NCBI GenBank assembly: GCA_013146195.2
Contig: CM028384.1
Location: forward strand, 74,281,228-74,345,227
Reading direction: 5' to 3'
Source: Codonopsis lanceolata
Taxonomy: Eukaryota > Streptophyta > Magnoliopsida > Asterales > Campanulaceae
DNA length: 64,000 nucleotides
Every line of letters begins with the position of its first letter. The first letter of the stretch is position 1. Of the stretch, positions 57,228-64,000 are shown piece after piece. Made by a program: the position numbers and the translations under genes. The notes under the pieces are model-generated. The model had not been told where the DNA came from and did no database searches. It saw nothing but the letters and a program-made list of their open reading frames with translations.

Positions 57228-57439
57228 TAATAACATGAGATGTCACTTTTAAAATTTCAACCATGATAAGTAGATTTATATTTTAGATTATAGGGAATTG
57301 ACGAGTCACACCTCACAGCTATAATTAATTTTTTAAAATCGGGAATGAATCAAATATTGTTTTGCTCCTCATACTATATTATCTCAGCTTCGATTCCTCA
57401 AGATAATTATCAAATGTGGAGATAATTCATATTAGTTGT

Positions 57440-58212
57440 TGATGTGGCAAAATCATAGTTTGGGCCATCCGTATGTTGGGTAGGATATCTGTGCTCGAAT
57501 CTCCTTCCTTGAGCCTGTCTAAGAACACAAGAAAACCCAGTGGAAGCTGAGGCGTGGCCTCGCGAAACCCCTTCGGCGTGAGAGTAAGTATCAAATGTAA
57601 GTATGAAAGCAATTCGACAGAGTACCAAGGCTCAAGAAAGTGTATGTACCTTGTTTATGATTTGTGGAGAGGTATTTATAGGTCAACGTGAATCGAATCC
57701 TGCCTAGGATTCGTTTCCTTAGATACCTAATCAATTAAGGAGAGAATCCCTTGATTTTAGACATGATAGGTGGCTGGCCGCGTAGATGTAGGAGCAAATA
57801 TGGTAAGTGCCCTGCTCAAACAAGGAAACCTTTGACTTGTCTTGAGGAGCAAGCCTCCGGTGTTTCCTGCTCGACATGTACCCGGGCGAGCAAGGCTCTC
57901 CCCTGGCCGAGCACCGCGCCTAAAGTTAATGTAGATCCAGGGGTGGTCCCCTCGGTTCCGGCAGGCCAATACTCGACCAGGTTTGGACGAGGTGAATCCG
58001 ATTCCTCCGCTAAAGTGAGCGTGGTGCCATGACCCTCGGCCTGGACAAGTGCCCGCGCCTCGACTGTGTTTGACTCGAGCCGCACTACCCGCTACATCGC
58101 TTCCATTATTTTTGCCCGCTAGGTCGGCAGGTCCCACATTGATTACGCTCGTGACTGACACATGATGGTAGCTCGTGCCTTGCTTGTGACCTGGCTTGGG
58201 CCGGGTATATCA
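57440..58212 (-). mobile_element. Solo LTR (Gypsy-like), second of two from one family
   Basis: On the minus strand it starts TGATATACCCGGCCC and ends TTTTGCCACATCA, with an exact 5-bp target duplication GTTGT (57435-57439, 58213-58217). A TATA-like CTATAAATACC lies on the minus strand near 57675. It aligns in order with 33907-34613. The region 57760-58140 is markedly GC-rich compared with its surroundings. Open frames on both strands are artefacts. Confidence 0.88.
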
Positions 58213-58344
58213 GTTGTATCCTTGAATTTGAAAAAAAAATAAATTTAGTCTGAACTTCGTTATCTATCAAATCCAAAGAGTAAAAAAGAAAGAAAGAAAA
58301 AAGAAAATAAAATCACAACCTCTATTTGTTTGTATTTGGCCATT

Positions 58345-58615
58345 CATAAAATCCTACGTCGGCCCTAACAGGCTTAGCTCAGTTAGTTAAGAGCTAGTAG
58401 ATTTGGATACATGATCAAAGATCGAGTGTTAGCAACCGCAATGTGGGGGTTTCATTCTCTTGTGGGGGTGACTCCTTGTAGATACTAGGTACGGGTCCTT
58501 CTAGTTACTTAATCGCTGAGTCACCGTAATTTTTCCTCACATTCTCATGAGGTTAGGGTGTGGGGGCTCTCGAAGGAAAAGTTTCCCCACATTTTGGATA
58601 CATAAAATCTTACGT
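58345..58615 (+). mobile_element. tRNA-derived SINE
   Basis: A 15-bp target duplication CATAAAATCYTACGT (one mismatch) flanks the body (58345-58359, 58601-58615). The head has a box A-like TTAGCTCAGTTAGTTAAGAG and a worn box B, AGATCGAGTGTTA. The body is about 241 bp with no poly(A); the 3' end is TTTTGGATA. Confidence 0.75.
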
Positions 58616-58840
58616 AAGTATGTCTCATTTAGGTTGTCTCCCAAAAAGGAAAGTCAATCTAAAGTTAAGCTGTAAATTTTCATTGTGTTTTCCAATATTT
58701 TTATTTTACTTTTGTAATGCATGATGTCAGTCTTAAATTTATACAAACACTAAGCGTTTCTTTTTTAAAAAATAGGCTTACTTGAAAAATCAAACTTTTT
58801 AATATAGTAATTTTACTTTCGTTAGATTATACTACTAAAA

Positions 58841-58842
<2 letters not shown>

Positions 58843-58900
<58 letters not shown>
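58843..58900. repeat. (AT)n microsatellite
   Basis: An uninterrupted TA run of about 58 bp. Confidence 0.95.
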
Positions 58901-58903
<3 letters not shown>

Positions 58904-59231
58904 AATGACATGTTAGATAAATAAAAATAAAATATTTTTTCAAATATTTTTTTTGAGAAAAGATAGAAATAAATTTATAAAAAAATAAAATAATAAACCA
59001 CCAAAAGAAACATCAATCCAAAATTCCAAACGCACCCTCAGCGTGAATTTGGTAAAGCTATATTATCGGGTAAAACGAACCTCAACTCCTCTATTAGCAT
59101 TAATCACAATTCACAAACAAATCCTGTGTTCTTTACAACAACACATTAAAGTATTGTATTGACCATTTGAGCATACAAGACTTTACTGCATAGTATAAAT
59201 AAAATATGAACCCAGTAAAATCTAAACTAGC

Positions 59232-59849
59232 TTACTCGTCTCTCTTCAACATCTCCAAGATAGATTCCGCATTACGAATATCCTGGCTTTCTTGTGACTC
59301 TTCATTCCCTTGTGAAAAATCGACGCTAGTATAAGTCCGTATCCCCGGCCCTCTTCCTTCGCAATCCAGTGATCTCCCTTGCTGTGCTCGTCTCACTTCC
59401 TTTTGATGCTCTGTTAGTTCTGGACGCTTCCTTTTCGACCCACAACCATTTGTCTTATCCTCTAATAGCTCCACTCTTTTTGAGCACCCGTTGAGCGTTG
59501 CACTCAACCTGTATCGCTGGCTTCTCTTACAGAGGTTTATCTTTTTGCTTCTTGAGAGTTTGTCTAGGACAGGAAGTAAGCTTTGAGGATAGTCTAGCTT
59601 GAACTGCTCACCATATGTCGAATTCCAAAATGCGATTGTAGGCTTAGAGATGGAGGGATTTGGGTGATCAAGAGTTGTTCCAAGTAGGGGTGCTTGTAGT
59701 TTCAGGAGGGTGGAATCGAAATTTATTGGTGGCCAAGTCTTCTGCAAACAATTAAGGGTATGAATCCATAATTGTTCAAGTTCACCACTTGTGCCGTCAT
59801 TTTGACGTTCCACATTTGACAGCCACTCAAGCAATGGGATCGATATAAT
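59232..59849 (-). CDS. RIF1-like terminal exon
   Basis: The exon has 205 codons plus stop, opened by acceptor CTCAATTCAG. It starts IISIPLLEWLSNVERQNDGT, carries a basic segment (CGSKRKRPELTEHQKEVRRA) that could serve nuclear import, and ends NAESILEMLKRDE. A decayed copy of this exon lies at 26.23-26.78 kb. Confidence 0.75.
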   Translation of the reverse strand: MISIPLLEWLSNVERQNDGTSGELEQLWIHTLNCLQKTWPPINFDSTLLKLQAPLLGTTLDHPNPSISKPTIAFWNSTYGEQFKLDYPQSLLPVLDKLSRSKKINLCKRSQRYRLSATLNGCSKRVELLEDKTNGCGSKRKRPELTEHQKEVRRAQQGRSLDCEGRGPGIRTYTSVDFSQGNEESQESQDIRNAESILEMLKRDE

Positions 59850-62800
59850 CTGAATTGAGAGGAATGATACAAGTTCAACATAATAAACAACACTACTTTT
59901 GATGACCCTACTTTCACACTTTTTTTTGTTAAACTCACTCTACTTTTTTTTTTCCTCAATGTAATCACTATACTTGGCCAATAAGATCAATGAGAATCAT
60001 TTCCGTAAGTTAGATGTATGGAAATGTTTGAAATGACCAAAGTGCCCTTACTAATGTTAAGGATTTTCAGTTTAAAATGTTAATAGTTAAGGGGTCGAAC
60101 TAAAAGATTAAAATACCAATATATACTTGGCTGCTGATTACGGGGTTGAAGAAGAAATATATATATATAGAAAATACAAAGCAAAATAAATTATCCGCTC
60201 CCTAAAATAAATGCTCGTTTGAGACGGGGTTTTGAGAAGAATAATTAATATTGGAAAGCCTACGGAAAGAAAAAAGGAAAAATAGTGGCAACAGCTTGAT
60301 AACCCAACCAAAGGGAAAACTCCCCTTCTTCTATTGCTTGCTCCGATCTCTCTCTGTTTCTTGAAGCAATTTCACTTACCCATCACTGTCTCTGTTGAAT
60401 TAATTGGAGTTAACTCAAACTCCAATTTGTAAAGCAAGTCTCTGACATTCCAACTATTATTTTTGAGTTCATTTGAGATTCATTTTCGCATCACTTGCCT
60501 TGGATATTGATCTGGGCTCTGCTCTTGTAGTTGTCTCAATTTTGATGTACTGTATTATTTTTGATAATTGCATAATAGAGCTTTTCTGTAATTCATTTAT
60601 CGGGGTATCTTGGGGTGTGACATATGATGTCAAATAGCTAATTTTTGTGAAAATGGAAAATTGTTTAGGGCAATCACTGTCATGTATCGGCCTATCAATG
60701 TCCAAACAGTGGCACTGATCGTCACTACTCTGGAAAGGGGGCCTATGGAAATGTAAAATTTCACGTGTGCAGCATCTCTACCCTTGGTTTTGATTTTATT
60801 TTAGATCTGAGTTTGATTTGAGATCAAGGTTTTGATTTGCAACGTGGCTTTGATTTTGTTTTAGATCTGGGTTTGATTTGGTTTTAGATCAAGGTTTTGA
60901 AATCAAAAGAGGCTTTGATGATGGCGGCGGACATGGAGGAAGAAGATGACAAAACTCTCTCTCTCTCCATTGAAACCCAAATTTGATTATCTTGGAAGAA
61001 GAACGAGTCTTCTAATATGACTAGCTGTTCATGTGTTCATGTCGTGTTGAAGTTCGTACTGGGGTGGAGGGAGGGGAAAGGAACATGTTTCAAGGTTGAA
61101 GATAAAGTTTGAGGTGAGGGTAAAATGCTAAAAGACCCAATTGTGTTCAGTAGGGGCATTTTTGGGTTTTTCATTTTTAAAAAGTTTTCCATCCAAAAAA
61201 CTGTGGAGTGATGAACGTAACAATAAAACCAAGTATAGTGATTGAATTGAGAAAAAAAAAGTACAGTGAGTTTAACAAAAAAAGTGTGAAAGTAGGTTGA
61301 CCAAATTGTGATTTAAGCCTAAATTGTATAGATATTTTACAGTTATTCAGCATTCGAGACAGTGTGTGCTGAAAAAAAGAGAGAAAAAAAGAAGAATGTG
61401 TGCTAGGCTCATATATACCTCAAGGCTCAAGCCTAAAGTCATGTTCGAGCTCGATTTGCACTGAAATTATCTTTTTTTGTATGTTGCTTTACAGAAATAT
61501 CATGTTTTTAAAAAGAAGAAAGAAATTGATATAATAATGAAAATTTATAGTTTACATTTGCAAATTTGACTTTTTCTGGTACAAACTTAAAAGAAAGTAG
61601 GACTCTTTTTCTGGGTAGCGGGAATAATTTTTTAAACATAACTGTTCTATCAATGTGGTATTTGTATCAAAATACAAGAAAGAAATACTCACCTCAACAA
61701 ATAGAATGATATCTTTTGAAGTACGAATGGTGTCCACGAAGCGCACCAATGTGGAGAATACCCTGAAACTCTCACAGTTAAGATACAGATGGACTACGCT
61801 ACATCAAAACAGAACCTCATCAGCCATGGAAACCAAGGTACTTGCCTTAAGGTTGCATCAACAGCAGTCTCTGTGTTTGTTACTGCCTTCATACATGATA
61901 GCCTCAGAAACCTGTACAGCGTCAACTAATATAAGAGATGCAAAACAAATCGATTGGTTGCCTACTGCACCCACACGATAAATGAGAAGGAGAAGGAGGA
62001 GGAGAAAGAAACAAAAGATAAAATAATTACTAAATGAAACAAGAAAATTATTGAGCTGACCTGGCAAAAAATCCCAGGCTGTTTTTGATGCAACAAATTC
62101 TCCTAAAGCTGCCACCACCCTCTTTATTTTTGCTTTCTTTACAACACAACTCCGATGTCAAAATCTGTTCCAGAACACTTGTTGCAACATCTCCACATAG
62201 ACAAACAAGATCACATTCCCGAAACTTTTCCGTTGGATCAAGCACTGTACCAGAGGTAAGCATGCTTATGCAGTCGTCCATACAATCACTTAACATATAA
62301 GATAAATCTTCAGAGAAGTTCTTTGAGGACGAACACTCAAATCCTGATGTATGATTGACAGAAACGTAAAGCGATGTCCATGATTCAACAATGTCTCCTA
62401 GCTCAACTTTGCTTTGCAACTCTGACCAAAGAGGGGATGGTTTCAAGAAACGGGTAGTCTTCGGTAGGATCAATCTTCTCCGAAATAGCGCAAATGGATA
62501 GAACAAGAGATTAGAAACCACAAGGTACCCAGTGTTGTCAAACTCTGTCTTCCATGACGAGAGATCCTCGATACCATCCATGCAATCCTTCAGACAATTC
62601 GCTATAACCATCCATATATTTAAGCAGTTAAATACCAGGTTTTTATACAATAAACCCACCAAGGCATGGAGAATGTCAGGAGGCTCATACAAAGACAATA
62701 ATAATCTTACATATCTGGACATCCCGGATGCATCCAAATTCAGCCGAAACATGACATGGAAATAGAGTACTGTTAAATATACTACTGGTGAAACCATATT

Positions 62801-64000
62801 CTGCTCATCCTTTGAACAGATACTCAGCTCTTTTGCATGCCTTATTTCATCAGCTTGTTCTAAGTTGTCTACATACTTCACATCTATCATCAACTTGTAA
62901 AGTGGGGATCCCAATGTGGAGGGTTCCAACTCTTCGATAGTCAATTCTATGAACTTGAGGAAAGTTAGACGCATATCATTATCGGTATGACCGTCTGAAT
63001 CTACCTCTTCGCATATCTTCTTTAGGAACATTAGAATGGTATTCAAGCATAACACAACCTCATCATAAGTAATGCTAGATCTTCTCAAATTACTCCCGAC
63101 TCCTACCAAAGCTGATCGAAATATTCTCAAGGCAGCATTACACGCTAAATATTTGATTTCTGGAGCAATATTCTCCAAAAACCCATGACTGATTAGGTTT
63201 TGAATCATCCTTAGGTAGAAGTCCAATTGACTTATATCCCAAGCCAACCATTTAATAGGGTAATGCTTCCACGTGATGGTGGGTGCCTTACCTGATGGTT
63301 GACCACTTCCATTGTTTGTCACTTCAATGCTTGGATCTTCACATCGTGCTGAAGCAAAAGTATCAAGGAAATCCAGGCAGAAATTCCATGACCAGATGTT
63401 CCTACTATCAGGTCCAGCACGAAAGACCACTTCAAAGATGGGCTCTAAAATAGTTTTTCTTACTAACGGGCAGTTTACGTAGATGTCAAGTTTATGAAGC
63501 AGATAACACCATGTGTTTAGGCAGGACGAGTGAACGGATAGTTCACATTTACTTGACATGATTCCTATTAGGGGTGTCATTATGAGTTTAATACTCTTTG
63601 CTAATCCATTGGCTTCAAGTTCAGAATTCATGACTTCAGATGTCCTCTGCGGAATGCTACGCTCCATGGCTGCATCTGTGTCAGGATCTAGTAGTATTAG
63701 AGGGTTAATTAGAGCATCAATTAGACCTTCCCAGGCAACCTGCAGATTTGAGGCACAGAGCCATTTTCATTTGATAGAAATAGCATACACATATCAAGGA
63801 ATTGGAAAATATTATCATAACAGTTGTCAAAGAATGTGAAGAATAATTTATGGAACAACCATATACAAAGAATAATATTTCAGGTGTTTGGAAGATCTAC
63901 ACATCAGTATTGAAGAATGCATCCCCTAATTGGACAAAGTACCTGCGAAGCAGTTTGCACTTGCGGATCACTATCAGAAAATGTTTGCTCAGGAACTTTC
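59232..64000 (-). CDS. RIF1-like protein, 3' part of the gene (five exons, runs off the window)
   Basis: Exons in transcript order are 64000-63943 (partial), 63739-62061, 61911-61842, 61770-61693 and 59849-59232. All junctions keep frame; the only split codon is the Arg between 62061 and 61911. About 830 residues are visible. They are helical throughout and resemble the Rif1 N-terminal HEAT-like region of plant RIF1 homologues (SDPQVQTASQ|VAWEGLIDAL, ARFLRLSCMKAV, SFRVFSTLVRFVDTIR, IISIPLLEWLSNVE), with a basic/polar tail ending NAESILEMLKRDE. RIF1 controls replication timing and telomere or break processing in other eukaryotes; that role is inferred by family. The 1.84-kb last intron holds a MULE-like insertion. 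The 5' part lies outside the window. Confidence 0.72.
59888..61318. mobile_element. Long-TIR element (MULE-like) in the last intron of the RIF1-like gene
   Basis: The left arm at 59905-59975 (CCTACTTTCACACTTTTTTT, GTTAAACTCACT, ATCACTATACTTGG) is repeated inverted at 61225-61300. The outer ends are worn and no target duplication was found. The interior is about 1.2 kb and includes a leader-like pyrimidine-rich segment (60310-60400) and an imperfect tandem repeat of TTTGATTTT.TTTTAGATCT (60785-60910). No transposase is present. Confidence 0.6.
61693..61770 (-). CDS. RIF1-like small exon (78 bp)
   Basis: The exon has 26 codons in phase 0, SFRVFSTLVRFVDTIRTSKD and then IILFVE, with donor GTGAGT. 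The acceptor AACTGTGAG was chosen because it is the one that keeps frame with both neighbours. Confidence 0.65.
61842..61911 (-). CDS. RIF1-like small exon (70 bp)
   Basis: One base completes the split Arg codon, then 23 codons read FLRLSCMKAVTNTETAVDAT and LRQ up to donor GTACCT. It is too short to be found by ORF length alone, but it is needed to keep frame. Confidence 0.65.
62061..63739 (-). CDS. RIF1-like large exon
   Basis: The exon is 1679 bp, opened by acceptor CTGCAG and closed by donor GTCAGC with a 2-base overhang. It encodes about 559 residues of alternating hydrophobic helices (SIKLIMTPLIGIMSSKCELS, YLRMIQNLISHGFLENIAPE, DILHALVGLLYKNLVFNCLN), consistent with a HEAT/ARM-like scaffold. 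Confidence 0.75.
63943..64000 (-). CDS. RIF1-like exon, cut by the window edge
   Basis: The reading VPEQTFSDSDPQVQTASQ ends at donor GTACTT and joins in phase 0 to VAWEGLIDAL of the next exon. The 5' end of the exon lies beyond the window. Confidence 0.65.

Noticed and set aside
57751..58161. Open frames of 89-134 codons on both strands in a GC-rich patch
   Set aside because: They lie wholly within a solo LTR with an exact target duplication and match no protein. GC-rich sequence simply has fewer stop codons.
58373..58440. Possible tRNA gene (GCTTAGCTCAGTTAGTTAAG)
   Set aside because: Only the D-arm region is tRNA-like. The T-arm is degenerate and the unit is flanked by a retroposition duplication.

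Overview
This is a stretch of plant nuclear genome, almost certainly from a eudicot. It has GT-AG introns in widely spaced genes, AT-rich intergenic DNA, and plant-type transposons: Copia-type LTR elements primed by initiator tRNA-Met, L1-type and RTE-type LINEs, tRNA-derived SINEs, Stowaway-like MITEs with CTCCCTCCGT ends, hAT, PIF/Harbinger and Mutator (MULE) elements, and long (TA)n/(CA)n microsatellites. I could not place the species from sequence alone.

Only two host genes are supported, both on the minus strand. The first encodes a CNOT10-like subunit of the CCR4-NOT deadenylase complex. It has six exons between 8402 and 32849; joined in phase they encode about 820 aa. Its introns are swollen by transposons, and the largest (16331-29348) is 13 kb and carries a nearly full-length but broken LINE. 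The second is the 3' part of a RIF1-like gene (59232 to the window end, five exons, about 830 aa in view), which runs off the right edge.

Layout: 1-8.4 kb is intergenic, with a compact gag-only LTR element (262-2431), MITEs and a SINE. 8.4-32.8 kb is CNOT10 and its transposon-filled introns, including a decayed copy of the last RIF1-like exon at 26.23-26.78 kb. 33.9-34.6 kb is a solo LTR. 35.1-38.6 kb is a locally triplicated sequence with one PIF/Harbinger-type insertion. 40.9-43.8 kb is a young non-autonomous LTR element carrying fragments of an EB1 gene and a class III peroxidase gene. 44.2-45.0 kb is a hAT element. 47.3-52.9 kb is a MULE with near-identical terminal inverted repeats, a broken transposase and an oppositely oriented GRF zinc-finger gene. 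54.1-57.2 kb holds two related PIF/Harbinger-type elements around a degenerate minisatellite. 57.4-58.2 kb is a second solo LTR of the same family as the one at 34 kb, and 58.36-58.60 kb is a SINE.

Many element boundaries are supported by target-site duplications read directly from the sequence. The most notable items are the chimeric gene-capturing LTR element, the gag-only LTR element, the MULE with an accessory GRF gene, and the RIF1-like pseudogene lying inside CNOT10 in the same window as its intact relative.
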